A DNA stretch of 64,000 nucleotides. It comes from Zea mays. Lineage: Eukaryota; Streptophyta; Magnoliopsida; Poales; Poaceae. This document shows, piece by piece, positions 34,620 through 44,534 of the stretch (position 1 is the first letter of the stretch; every line of letters starts with the position of its first letter). Location: the NCBI RefSeq assembly GCF_902167145.1, contig NC_050098.1:14404501-14468500 (forward strand), written 5' to 3'. The notes under the pieces were generated by a model. It did not search any database and was not told the origin of the DNA. It saw only the letters and a list, made by a program, of their open reading frames with translations. A program made the position numbers and the translations under genes.

Positions 34620-35157
34620 AAGTGGACCATAATCACGATGTTTATTTCGTTTGGGGACAAGATTTACAAGTTTCCCCTGCCTGCCTTCCTCAAGACCGTT
34701 TTCTGGTGGGGACCCCCCACGCCACTACAACTGCAATCGCAAAACCAACACTGAATCCCATTCCAGCAAAAAGAAATAGCCTGATGTCTACGGGATTCTT
34801 CTCCTTCTCCGAATAATGTGGCACCGCATTTGGTGGTGTTGCGTTGACACTCTTTCGACATTGGAGGACCACACAGACCATCATTTCCAGCAAACGAGAT
34901 GTTGGAGAATGTCAAAAAATGAGGCGATTCTGGTATGCTTCCCACCAGCTGGTTGTCAGACAAGTTCAGCGCTGTGAGGAAGTCCAGTGACGTTAGCTCC
35001 CGTGGGATCTCCCCCGAAAGCTGGTTGGAGGATAGGTCCAAAGCCTCTAACTGGCTCAGGTTTCCGAGCCGGGATGGAATCATGCCTGTGAGTGAGTTAT
35101 GCGAAATGTTGAGCCCGTGCAGCAAAACTAGCTCCCCAACAGCTTCTGGGATGCCAC
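34620..35157 (-). pseudogene. LRR receptor-like protein gene fragment (C-terminal end)
   Basis: Minus strand, starts abruptly at about 35157 inside a leucine-rich repeat (GIPEAVGEL), continues through three more repeats ([58 protein letters not shown]) and the cap [13 protein letters not shown]. After a 1-bp frameshift near 34850 the other frame gives an acidic stretch, a membrane segment ([20 protein letters not shown]) and a short basic tail ending at 34690. This is the 3' end of a grass RLP (Cf/Ve-like cell-surface receptor without kinase). The N-terminal repeats are missing. It is joined to Tat-type element tail on one side and cut by the Huck-like LTR on the other. Confidence 0.8.
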
Positions 35158-35159
35158 CT

Positions 35160-35750
35160 GCTTGGATGGGGTGCGCCAGCGTTCGGCGGAAGGATTTGCG
35201 CCGACACCATCCTCCCCGGCGAACTTTCCGTCGGAGAGTTCGTGCTCTTTGTCTTCAACCTCCCCAGCGGGTTGGTGCTGCCGATCTTGCCTTTCTTCTG
35301 CTGGAGGTGCACGACCTCGCGGGGGCGGCGCTCTTCCACCGGTGCTTAGCTTCAAAGATGTTCATCAGCCTTGCGGTGGTGGAGAGCGAGCTGGGCTGCG
35401 GCTCCGTCTTCCACGTGAGCTGGTGACCCGCCTCTTCCTCTAGCATTCGGAGGAAAGGGTGATCACCAGCCTTGTGAAGGTTGGAGGCGAACTTCGGCTA
35501 CGTTGCACCGGCCAGACCGCAAGCGCCGTCTGCCGCCGAGCTTCCAACTCCTTGGCTTGGATGGTCTTGTCATCACCCCCGTAGGAGGACAGGGGCGAGG
35601 TCCTCTTCGCCATGGCGCACACGCTGAGGTGGTCGCCGCCGCTGGCAAGCCGCTCGGAGCTAGCTTTCAACGCGACCCTGCTGGTGCAGAGTAGTCCATA
35701 CCTGTAGAGTAGAGATGGAGCTAGGACTCCGCTTGAAGGCGGATGTAATA
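35160..35750 (+). other. Antisense ORF remnant in the tail
   Basis: On the strand opposite to gag. GC-rich overlapping frames cover about 35160-35700. The segment LSFKDVHQPCGGGERAGLR resembles a segment of the antisense ORF in the Huck-like tail (4977-5936). The coding-like part ends before an AT-rich stretch (GATGTAATAAC, about 35740) that looks like a 3' end. A decayed antisense gene is the best guess; no domain was recognised. Confidence 0.35.
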
Positions 35751-36091
35751 ACTTTTGCTTTTTTAAGGTACTTTTGAGTACTATTTATCAAACAGTATTA
35801 GCACTTATCTGTATACTATTCGTCCATATTGTGTGTGGTGTTACCGACTCCTCCCTGGTACCCATGTGGTCCCCCTAGGATGTAGGCTCGACGTGTCGAG
35901 GCTGGATACCAGTATACCTAGGAATGAGTTGGCAATGGCCCCTAGGAGGTAGACTCGACTGGGACCCGGACCTGCACACAGCTTCGGCTAGGGAGCGTTA
36001 GTAGTACACCCATAGTACCCATCGTCTGACATTAGTCATCCTTTGATATATGCACGAGACCTGCAAGTTTTAGTCTGGGAAGCCAAGTTGT

Positions 36092-36430
36092 GTGTCCGGA
36101 CCCCCTGGACCACGGTTCCAAATACTAGGACACCCGTCACAAAGTGGTGGAGCGTGCAGGCTTACGGTACGGGACCAGGCTAAGCGGCTACACGACTCCG
36201 AACCACCTCAGGGGACAAGTATCCATTCTCTAGAGCCGGACCCCAGGTTGCCGGACCCACAGGACTATAGCTCCAAATACTAGGGTGCCCGTCACAGAGT
36301 GGTGGAGTGTGCAGGCTTTTGGATACGGAACCAGGCTAAGCGGCCACACTGCTCCGGACCACCCCATGGAACGAGCTCCTGTTCTTTAGAACCGGTCCCC
36401 AGGCTACCGGACCCCCTGCTTTCGTAGAGG
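36092..36430. repeat. Tandem repeat, about 156-bp unit
   Basis: Two diverged full copies (about 36092-36247 and 36248-36404) and the start of a third. Shared blocks include CCAAATACTAGG and GACCAGGCTAAGCGGC / AACCAGGCTAAGCGGC. In the noncoding tail of the Tat-type element. Confidence 0.75.
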
Positions 36431-36688
36431 GGTCCTAAACTGCAGGCCTGGCTACTCAATTCGAATGTCATCATGCCAGGACAGATGGGAACTGTGCAGG
36501 TGGGTTAGGTAAAAAATAATATCTGGGACCTGCTGGATAAAACCATGGAGGCAGGAGGATAAAACTGTCATAGGAGCATATACGAGGGGGCAAATCTTCT
36601 CTTTATAACTCGACATGCATGGGTGCAGACCAACAGGCCGGGCTTATGAGGGCGGACCTCACCGGGCTGGCGTACACGTATGCGCAAC

Positions 36689-37148
36689 CTAGTTACAAAA
36701 GGGAGAAAAACTCAACCCCTCAGACTTGCTCCTATGGATAGAACTTACAGAGATGCTCCAGGGGTTAGGAAGAGGTGCTCCAGCTGTAGCAGGGTGGTTA
36801 CCCCCGGGTCGGCACATTTCCGTCACCTTGAAGGGTTCCTCCCAGCTGGGGGGGCGTTTACGGAACCCTCCTTGGTTCAGTACTATGCACGAACCGTTAG
36901 TAGCGCCTGGGCGCCTGGTTGCAACGTGCATTTCGGGTCGCTGCTTGCCCTCTGCGTTCGTCGATGGAGTCCACATCCTTACGCTGTGGCCGCTCCTGCA
37001 CAGACTTATCAAAAGACTGGACCCGTGGTGAGTCCATAAGGGTTTCCGGTGGAAGGCAGGCTTCAGCCCCGTAGGTTAGGGAGTACGGGGTCCCCTGGGC
37101 GGCCCGTCTAGCTGTCGCCACCGGAGTAGGAGTCTCCGGTGATGACAT
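36689..37148 (-). pseudogene. pol: Integrase C-terminal remnant
   Basis: Starting near 37148, PYSLTYGAEACLPPETLMDS is the conserved segment after the integrase core of Tat elements. After a further internal deletion and frame change, SWEEPFKVTEMCRPGG and LPNPWSI mark the very end of pol. The catalytic core is not present: the preceding sequence is the end of gag. The pol body was lost by deletion, leaving this end. Confidence 0.75.
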
Positions 37149-37266
37149 CCTTCAGGACCCCCTCGGGTGACTGATACCCGAGGTCCCATTCAGCCGCGGC
37201 CACCTCGCCGTCGTCGACCCTTTCCTTGCCAGGTCAGCGACGAGGTGGGGAGCCGTCCTTGGAAGA

Positions 37267-38130
37267 CTACTCGCGCCGCTCGCTGACGCGTTTCGCGAGG
37301 TCGATGATCTCGCGACACTCCGCGGCGCTGTGGCGACTGTTGGGGTGCACAGGGCATGAGCCGCTGTTACCCCTCGGCGGCCGTGGGCGCTTGTTGTGGT
37401 CGCCCCGGCCCCCAGTTGCGGTTGCGACGACTAGAGCGGTGGACTGCGGCTTCTCGTGGCCGCGACCCTTCTTTTTCTTTTTACCGTCCCGGGGGACGGC
37501 ACCCGAGCCACCCGTTTGGGCAACCCCGACGTGTGGTGTCGAGTGCCATGCCCGGCCTTCGGCGGCCCTGGCATACTTGTCGGCCAGGGCGAAGAGTGTG
37601 GTGACAGTCTCCACGTCATGCGTGGCCAACTTCTCTAACATTCTTTCATCACGTACCCCCTGACGGAAAGCAGTGATGATTGAAGCATCTGAAATACGAG
37701 GTATGGTGCCTTGTACCTTGGTGAAGCGGGAGATAAACGTCCGGAGAGTCTCTCCAGGTTCCTGCCTCACTCCGTGGAGGTGGGCCTCCACACCGTGTTG
37801 TTGATAAGCGCTGGCGAAGTTCGCTGTGAACCGCGCGCAGAGCTCTTCCCAGGAATAGATTGATCCTGGGGCAAGATTCATGAGCCAAGTCCGGGTAGGC
37901 CCAGACAAGGCGACATGAAAATATGTCGCCATCACAGCGGTGTTTCCACCTGCTGCTGTGATAGCGGTGACGTACACCTGCAGAAATTCCGACGGATTTG
38001 ACGTACCGTCGTACTTTTCCGGCAGGTGCGGCCGAAACTTGGATGGCCAGGACGCCGCGCGAAGGTGATCCGCGAGAGCGGCGCAGCCCACGCCGGCCAA
38101 GGGGACACCCGCCTGGAACTGGGCGCCCAC
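37267..38130 (-). CDS. gag: Gag of the non-autonomous Tat-type element
   Basis: Open for 287 codons. Capsid signature: FRPHLPEKYDGTSNPSEFLQ, ALSGPTRTWLMNLAPGSIYS, WEELCARFTANFASAYQQHG, then GETLRTFISRFTKVQGTIP. A basic linker (GKKKKKGRGHEK) leads to a zinc-knuckle-like CPVHPNSRHSAAEC. The frame may begin further upstream: 38130-38800 is GC-rich and has a broken open frame (38271-38813, minus) that could be the N-terminal part. It resembles the gag of the Huck-like element in order of motifs but is clearly a different family. Probably still able to encode most of a capsid protein. Confidence 0.75.
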   Translation of the reverse strand: MGAQFQAGVPLAGVGCAALADHLRAASWPSKFRPHLPEKYDGTSNPSEFLQVYVTAITAAGGNTAVMATYFHVALSGPTRTWLMNLAPGSIYSWEELCARFTANFASAYQQHGVEAHLHGVRQEPGETLRTFISRFTKVQGTIPRISDASIITAFRQGVRDERMLEKLATHDVETVTTLFALADKYARAAEGRAWHSTPHVGVAQTGGSGAVPRDGKKKKKGRGHEKPQSTALVVATATGGRGDHNKRPRPPRGNSGSCPVHPNSRHSAAECREIIDLAKRVSERRE

Positions 38131-38774
38131 TGGGGTTTGCGGTGCTACCGCAGCAAAGTCTTGATCGAGGTTGCGACCCTCGATGTTTTGTCGGCGCTCC
38201 CGCGCCCTCTCTAGAGAGACTCGAGCGTTATCGCGACCCTCGAAGTTTTGTCGACGCTCCCGTGCCCTCTCTAGAGAGACCCGGGCATCCCCCCCATACG
38301 CCTGCAGTTGAGCTCTGCCCAGAGGTCGTTGGTCTGTGCACCCCTTACTGAGGGTGAGCTCACAGACGTTGACGCCTCATGTTGGCGCCGGGATGACCGT
38401 AACCTCGATCTGGTCGAGCCAGAGTGCGCCATGCCGAGCAGTCGGTCAACGTCGTCCCGCCACTGCTTCATGGCCCCCGGTGAGGCCGTGGAGCTTGGAG
38501 GGTGACGCAGCAACTCCCTGACTGCAGACAATGCCCCCGGAGCCGCACTCGACGGAGTCCAGGATGTCTGCGCAGTTGTATGCTGCTGTGCAGCGCGCAC
38601 AACAGCAATGCCCGGCACTGGGCGGTTAGAAACCTGCGATGTGGAAGAAGCAGCCTCCTCCTCCACCAGGAAATCCACCGAAGTCTCGGCGCGATGCTCG
38701 ACGATTTGCACCATCATGCTGAGCAAGAAAACAAGCAAAAACCTAAAGTCAAGCCCCCTACCTGGCGCGCCAAA

Positions 38775-39890
38775 TGTCGGAGAGAAAATCTCCAGCCGGG
38801 TGGCGAAATACACCTGTCCTAAATCCTAAGATGAGGAGGGGCCTAAGCGTTTTGCTTGTTAGTTAGAAAATAGGGAGAACACAAGAACACACAAGGATTT
38901 AGAGTGGTTCGGACCGCCGGAGTGCAACACCCTACTCCACTGTGTGATGTATTGAGCTTGTATGAACTTGTGAGCTTGAGCTGGGTCTAAGTGAGTCTGT
39001 GTCTAAGTTGACCTTTTCCTTTTCTTTTTTGAACGTTGTGTGCCTCCCCTTTTATAGCCCAAGGGGGGCATGTACAAGGGTGCTGAGCCCCGACATGTGG
39101 GCCCAGGAACATAACGGATGTAATACTTGGAGTAACTAATGTTCGTTGCTGGAGCAATCTCCTTGCGCCCTGATATTCGCGATCTGTGTAGCTTTGGCGT
39201 GCAGGGGAAGCCTCCCTAACAACGTACGAGTGATGATGGTCACAGTGCTCCTCGCAGCACAGGCGTACTATTTGGCAATGGACTAGACAGACACGCCGCC
39301 TGCAGGATGGCCTGGACGTCACCTGCCAGCGGAGTGGACAGGACACATTAAATGCTGAGGCAGCATATCGCCTGTCAGCGAAATAGTCAGGCAGTGCGTC
39401 TTCTCTGCAATAAATGCAGAGACCGCGCGGCCCAGAGGCCTTACGTCAGGCTCCGCCCGCTGGCTTACGTCACGGGCGATATGCCACGTGACAGCATCAG
39501 ACCTCCGCCTGAGCGGGGAGCGGAAGTGTACATGGTATGGTCCGGACCCCCGTCTGGCCTTGATTAAGGCCTGGGTATTCTTTGTCCCAGAATCCCGGGA
39601 CTCTGCTGAGGGTGGCCCGAACCCTACACAAAGAGGTCCGGGACCCGTCCCGAGGGTCCGGTCTGTACCCGCGGAGGTCCTGGATCCTACCCGGAGGCCC
39701 GGTCCGGATATATTGGGGTCCGACACTTTCCCATGGGGTCCGGACCCACCGTTGATACCTTGGAGGATATTGTCTTCCCTGGCCACGTGGCGACCCCAGA
39801 GCCGTCCACGTGGTGGAGACGGGTACTGTTTACCGTGCGACTAAGGATAGCCGCATGGACAGCGCAACTTCATGTTCTAGGGTACTGACA
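38775..39890 (-). repeat. 5' LTR of the non-autonomous Tat-type element
   Basis: 1116 bp, minus orientation, TGTCAG...CCGACA, fixed on the inner side by the PBS (TTTGGCGCGCCAGG, about 38761-38774). TATA box TATAAAAG at about 39049-39056 (minus). Transcription would run away from Smh, in the same direction as that gene. Confidence 0.75.
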
Positions 39891-40051
39891 ATTACTTTGG
39901 AAATCATAATCTTCGGTGAATAAGTCGGTGTGTTTGTGAAAACTTCTGATTTCAGGTTCTTTTAGTAACCAATTAGTTGCATACAGAGCTACGGAACTGG
40001 ATTCTACGTGTGGAAGGACAAGAGGGCATATCTAAGATTCATGGACTCGAG
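39891..40051 (-). other. Smh 3' untranslated region, cut by an LTR
   Basis: Only 161 bp separate the Smh stop codon from the LTR end at 39890. I see no AATAAA-type signal in it. The natural 3' end of the transcript is therefore either further out, now separated by the element, or supplied by the LTR. Confidence 0.55.
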
Positions 40052-40369
40052 CTATACCAATTTCGCAGCATTTCTGTTCTTCAGTGTCAAAACTGCTGCT
40101 TCAGCAAAGGCCTGTGCAGCTCGGGCCTCTGCTTCCGCAGCTTCTGCTTCCCTAGCAGCTGCTTCAGCTTCTGCCATGATAGCCTCTGCCTCTGCAACTG
40201 CATGAGCAGCAGCTGCCGCCGCCGCCTCAACAGTCATAGTTGCCATACGGACCAATTCAGCATCGACTTGGGATCTTGTAAGGGTTCTACTAGCATCACT
40301 CCCTAATTTCAAGGGTTCTCTTTGCACGTCTTCCAGCAAACTAGGTGCTATCCTGTACTTCCGATTCAC
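40052..40369 (-). CDS. smh: smh coding exon 5 (C-terminal coiled-coil)
   Basis: Acceptor AGTTTGCAG before GTGAATCGG. Ends in TAG at 40052-40054. An alternative is splicing at GGTATAGC just before that stop to another exon, which the inserted LTR would have removed. Confidence 0.85.
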   Translation of the reverse strand: MNRKYRIAPSLLEDVQREPLKLGSDASRTLTRSQVDAELVRMATMTVEAAAAAAAHAVAEAEAIMAEAEAAAREAEAAEAEARAAQAFAEAAVLTLKNRNAAKLV

Positions 40370-43108
40370 CTGCAAACTCCCACAGGGTAATGCTGAAAAA
40401 CTCAAGGTTCTTCAATTTTTTTAGATCAAAGGCTCAGCACAGCTTTATTAGAAAGTGTACGAAACAAGGTTCTTCAATTTGAGAACATGCAACTTCTGAT
40501 TGGATCAAAATATGAACATTCAGCAATGGAAGATGGGTCACAAATCGAGTAGTGCTGAAAATAGCATTTATAGTAAGATCAACAGGAAACCTGCAGCCTA
40601 ACAAAAGATTCTACATGAAATTGAACAAGAAATCAATGTATCTAACAGTGGAGTGTTGTGCATTACTGAACAAAAACTCAGTGTTTGCTAATACTGATTA
40701 ACATGTTTGGCACTGTAATAATAGAAAGAATAGAGTATGGTGCATGATTGATCAAGTCTACGTTTGTGCATCTTCTAGAGCACATGCTTATGCCCAAACA
40801 TATGGGTCATGATAAACCTTCATATACTTGAATTCATAAACATGGCACATGAGTTGTCCCAGTTCGATGAAAACTAGGCTTCTCATGGTGTTATGTGTTG
40901 AAGTGTATAAGTGGATTGGCTACCTTCTTTCATTAGCTTAAACTTTTGGGTTGAACTGGTTAGTGCGTTCACTCTAACATGGTATCAAAGCCAGAGATCT
41001 CGAGTTCGAATCTTGGTAGAGGCTTTATGTGTGCCCCCGCCCATTTATTTCCACGTTTGCATCTTTCTCTCTGGTGGGAGAAGGTTGTCAATCCACTTAT
41101 ACACTTCAACATTATGCACAAATTTTACTTATCTTGGAGTACAACACCAGGTGATGTCATGAGAATGCACTAGTGTGGTGGCCGGTGGTTGGGCACCCAG
41201 TTGTGGTGCTGTAGGATCAGGGTTTGAACCCTGGGTTTCACAAAAGGCCCCTCACGTTGCAACTGCTTTCAGAGATATACATGGTTGCATCCTGGGAAGT
41301 CAGCTGGCCTTCTTGACCCTGTGGTTAAGGTTTCTCCTTAATACAATGCCTTGGGGGAGATCTTTCCTCCAAGAAGAGTTTTTTTAGGTGAGCTGATGAC
41401 ATTAATTGAATTTACTCACGTGATATCACCTAGTAGTTTCATCTTTAAATTAACTTCATTTCTCATAGCATAAAATGATGTAGGGAGCTAAAAATCATAT
41501 TTACCTTCAACAATTTCCCACTGGTAGCTAAATACTTCAGTTTTGCAGACAATAAGTGATCAAAATCACTAGGTGGCCAATATTGCTCCTACATAAAACC
41601 AAGGTAAGAGCCTGATTGTGCACATAGAAAATAAGACGACCATGACCTAGTTCACCAATAACTTTTATTAGCAAATAAGAAAGAACATGATGATTTCAAA
41701 ATGAAATCAGAACTCTGCGAGAAGACAGTGCAATAGCTAACGCTTTGGACAACAAGAGGAAATCTAATCTAATTAACTAGACATGCTTTTTTATTGGATT
41801 CTACTATTTGATATCTATGATATATAACTTTTATACAGTCAGATCAGGTGTGCTGAAGTTCTGTTTCTGGCATGACAAGTGTTCACTGATTATTTAGATG
41901 TTTATGATATATAAACCGATGCAAGTTTTTTCCCTGTAAATGTAGAGAGCCTGCTTTGAACCCGTGATCTGGTGACTCAGCGAGACAGCTCTCATCACTA
42001 CACCACGCCTACCCTTCCGATTTGGGCAAAATCATGGGTTCATGACGGTTGGGTAGCCACGTAGTTGACTTATCATACACTTTTGTCAAAAATAAGAACA
42101 ATACATTTACTATTAACAAGATATCATGAGTATAAATTTTTTTGGCTGACTAATTACAAACAGAAAAGGCAAATAATGTTGACGTTCAAAAGTAAAGGAA
42201 AATGGGAACGTAGACAGACCATAAATAAAGCATATTGTAAGTCTATAAGTTCTAGAAAGAAACAGAAACAAGAGAAGAATGTACACCTCTATGTAATTAG
42301 CAATAGTAGTTCTGTGGGACCCTGTAGGCTCATTCAAAGAAACAAAAACAAGAGAAGAATGCACACCTCTATGTAATTAGCAATAGTAGTTCTGTGGGAC
42401 CCTGTAGGCTCATTCAAGTTCTTTATAGCCTCCATTATAATATTGTCTAGCCTGCATTAAAGCAATAGTAAGTGAAGACTTCAGTCTATCTAGTTTTCTA
42501 TTGAGATAATGAAGAGAGAGAGGGAGATAAGCTAAACGGCACAATTATGTATTATTACACATGCATATGTAATCACCTTGAGTGAGATTTCTTTGAATTT
42601 GAAGTATTCCATCCTTCAACAGACATTGATACTATGGGCTTTACATCAACAATCTCATCATCAACCTCAGAAGTGATTGTGCTCATTGCCAACAATTGGT
42701 CATTATTCTTAGGAGCAGCTCGGGTTCTCCTCGTGGAAGTTCTCCCCCTGTCACGAGTACTCGATGAAGTGACAATTACATTCATGTTGCGCCATTTGTC
42801 CTAAGTAGTGATTAATAAAAAAGGAACATATGAGCATTAAGATTGAAGATGAATCTAGAAATTTGAAAACCAAAAGACACATGATTTCAAGGAATACCCA
42901 AATATGGCAGTCCCTTCACTAAATCAATCTTACGTAAAAACGAGTGAATAGATTTAACCTTTAGGTCAACATTCGAGCGGTAGCGCAATGTGGAGCTAAG
43001 TTCTGGATCATTCAATATCATGCGCCAATTTCCAACTCCATGTCTGGCTACTCCAGCTCTAAGAGCAGCCTCTTCCTCAGAAGTCCACCTCTGTTTTGGA
43101 GCCCCCAT
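40052..43108 (-). CDS. smh: Single-myb-histone / telomere-repeat-binding protein
   Basis: Five coding exons on the minus strand: 43108-42959, 42800-42577, 42451-42367, 41588-41505, 40369-40052. All introns are GT-AG and the joined frame is 861 bp, 286 codons plus stop, with no lesion, close to the usual Smh length. The N-terminal myb/SANT domain ([20 protein letters not shown]) ends in the telomere-DNA contact motif VDLKDKWRN, built across intron 1. The central linker-histone H1/H5 globular domain ([19 protein letters not shown], then [29 protein letters not shown]) spans exons 3-5. The C-terminus is an Ala/Glu-rich coiled-coil ending in [12 protein letters not shown]. Known family role: nuclear proteins binding telomeric repeats and related promoter elements. 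TE insertions flank it on both sides. Confidence 0.9.
40896..41111. mobile_element. 216-bp TRIM/MITE-like element
   Basis: Starts TGTTGAAGTG and ends CACTTCAACA: the first 23 bp (40896-40918) and last 23 bp (41089-41111) are perfect inverted repeats. Direct 5-bp target duplication TTATG at 40891-40895 and 41112-41116. Inside, TGGTATCAAAGCC (about 40980) looks like a Met-tRNA PBS, followed by a tRNA B-box-like GAGTTCGAATCT. TG...CA ends and a 5-bp duplication point to LTR-retrotransposon integrase, as for TRIM/SMART elements, but I find no direct LTR pair. Lies in smh intron 4. Confidence 0.65.
41175..41386 (+). mobile_element. SINE-like element
   Basis: tRNA-like head (GTGGCCGGTGGTTGGG, then B-box-like GGTTTGAACCC) and a tail CTTGGGGGAGATCTTTCC followed by a short T run. 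This tail style is what I recall of maize SINEs that share a 3' end with L1-type LINEs. Target duplication not identified. In smh intron 4. Confidence 0.5.
41505..41588 (-). CDS. smh: smh coding exon 4
   Basis: Acceptor TTTTATGTAG before GAGCAATATT; ends TTGAAG before GTAAAT. 28 codons of the H1/H5 domain. Confidence 0.88.
41905..42035 (-). mobile_element. tRNA-derived SINE, second type
   Basis: On the minus strand: GGTGTAGTGATGAGAGCTG (A-box-like), then GATCACGGGTTCAAAGC (B-box-like), ending in CTTGCATCGGTTTATA. Typical of a common grass SINE. In smh intron 3. Ends are approximate. Confidence 0.5.
42256..42415. repeat. 80-bp tandem duplication over smh exon 3 donor
   Basis: 42256-42335 and 42336-42415 are the same 80 bp with two mismatches seen. 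The copy at the right includes the last 49 bp of exon 3 and the start of intron 3; the left copy puts the same exon end and a second GT donor into intron 3. Confidence 0.85.
42367..42451 (-). CDS. smh: smh coding exon 3 (H1/H5 domain start)
   Basis: Acceptor TTTAATGCAG; ends CATAGAG before GTGTGC. Its last 49 bp are inside an 80-bp tandem duplication that also places a second, orphan copy of this exon end in intron 3. Confidence 0.88.
42577..42800 (-). CDS. smh: smh coding exon 2
   Basis: Acceptor CTACTTAG before GACAAATGG; ends ACTCAAG before GTGATT. Encodes [14 protein letters not shown], a basic stretch and an acidic linker ([14 protein letters not shown]). Confidence 0.88.
42959..43108 (-). 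CDS. smh: smh coding exon 1 (myb domain)
   Basis: Starts at the ATG at 43108 and ends CTAAAG before GTTAAA. Holds the three-helix myb up to NVDLK, with Trp at residues 8 and 28; the third core Trp (DKWRN) is the start of exon 2. Confidence 0.9.
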
Positions 43109-43556
43109 GCGTAGGCCCAGTCTTTTTAGTCAAATACAATATTATGAACACGAATGCATACCTTCTAACCTGGATTGTGAAATTCAATCCATTAAAGCAT
43201 TGTAAAACAAAAAAAGAATATAGCCACTGTTGTACTATAATAGATTAACACTGCTGCAAACATTGAATCATCTGAAAACTCAATTCCATGAATATTTTGG
43301 CAACAAACAAATCCATAATGTGCAAAAACTTATCACAAATAAGTTCTTGTTTTAATATGTAAAAGATCCTGCCATGATTGGCTAAAGAAGAAAATCAGGT
43401 TTGAAGTACAACTTAAATATACCGAATATTGGAGAGGGAGTCTAATGTACAACATAAAAATATGTACAGGCCTAGAAATTACTGAAGATATTTGCTGATT
43501 TCCAAAGGCTCCATTACTGTTCATGAATAGAGATTATGATATCCATCGTAGTATTA

Positions 43557-43721
43557 CTCCCTTCGGACAAAAGTGGTGTTATAGACATCGGCACTGTCCT
43601 GAATACATAACTTTGACTACTAGTTCCTGTCGTGATATATTTATGAATGATTTGCGGACCAAGATTAGGTTGGTTCTTTGCACACAACCCAAAACATCAC
43701 TTATCTGTGACTGTGTGGGAG
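43557..43721. mobile_element. Degenerate Stowaway-like MITE
   Basis: TA, then CTCCCTTCGGACAAAAGTGG at the left, and TGTGGGAG then TA at the right (43722-43723), about 165 bp apart. CTCCCT ends with a TA duplication are the Stowaway hallmark; the right end is eroded. In the upstream, presumably 5' UTR, intron of smh. Confidence 0.45.
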
Positions 43722-44297
43722 TACATATGAGACAAAATGGCATAAAATGGCCTCTGTGATGTGACCAAACAGAGCTTCAAACTAGAGCTTACAAAGCAAA
43801 TTCAGAACTGCCTTTTTTTGTCAGAGAAGTGGTGAACACCAATCCAATCATATCTCAATAAGCTTGTGCATTTCTATTTAATAATTCCATTGCTATGCCA
43901 GCATGAACTAACCTCCTATGGTACCAAAACAAACCAATACAAACATTGATGTAGGACATAAGACAACATGGGAGCATTGAAAGGAACTGCTTAACCATCT
44001 CCATTTCTTAAACTCCATGGGTGCCCTTTCTAACAAATCCAAACAAACTTAACAAATTATCAACACAGGAAGATGGTGAGTTCAGGGGCAGAGCCAGTAA
44101 AGTACATGGGTGTGCAAATGTACAATGTTCGCCCGATACTTTCTGCCAAAAAATCGCAGTTGGTACGCATAATACATGTATACGCTTGCAATAATGCAAT
44201 TAGATCAGATCCGAATATACAAATACCCATATAGGTTAACTTAGGGTTCGGGTGCTTGGTTTCTCACAACTGGTAGGGCAGAGAAGGGATCCACATA

Positions 44298-44470
44298 CCT
44301 AGCGGGCGCTCGTCGTTGGCGAAGGGCCCGAGAAAGACCTGGCGAAGGCACCGACGAGGCTAGACCTGGGCGCCTGGTATAGGACGGCAGTTGCGCCACG
44401 CGCAGGAGAGAGAGAGAGCGGCAGAGCCAGAGCGCACACGCGGCGTGAACGGCGGTGAACGGGCACCGGG
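44298..44470 (-). other. smh: Probable smh 5' UTR exon and promoter-proximal DNA
   Basis: A GC-rich island (CT-rich CTCTCTCTCTCC) ending CGCTAG before GTATGT at 44298, a good donor. From here to the coding start is about 1.2 kb of intron-like sequence. A TATA-like AATATAATAAAA lies upstream at 44521-44534 (minus). The complete Tat element begins 318 bp upstream of this exon. Inferred, not proven. Confidence 0.5.
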
Positions 44471-44534
44471 GTACGCCCGATTTTTCCCTCCGCCGCGGTG
44501 ACAGCAGTGCGCGCAGTTTTTTTTTATTATATTA

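Larger units (their letters stand above)
35158..39890 (-). mobile_element. Non-autonomous Tat-type Ty3/gypsy element
   Basis: Minus orientation: a 1116-bp 5' LTR (38775-39890), PBS TGGCGCGCCAGG, gag, then a direct jump to the last part of integrase and a repeat-rich tail. Protease, RT, RNase H and most of the integrase are absent, so it depended on a relative for movement. Its 3' LTR is not seen; it should lie beyond the Huck-like insertion. The right flank ATTAC (39891-39895) is in the 3' region of the Smh gene. Confidence 0.75.

Noticed and set aside
40960..41040. tRNA gene in smh intron 4
   Set aside because: A- and B-box-like motifs are present but no cloverleaf; the sequence belongs to the 216-bp element.
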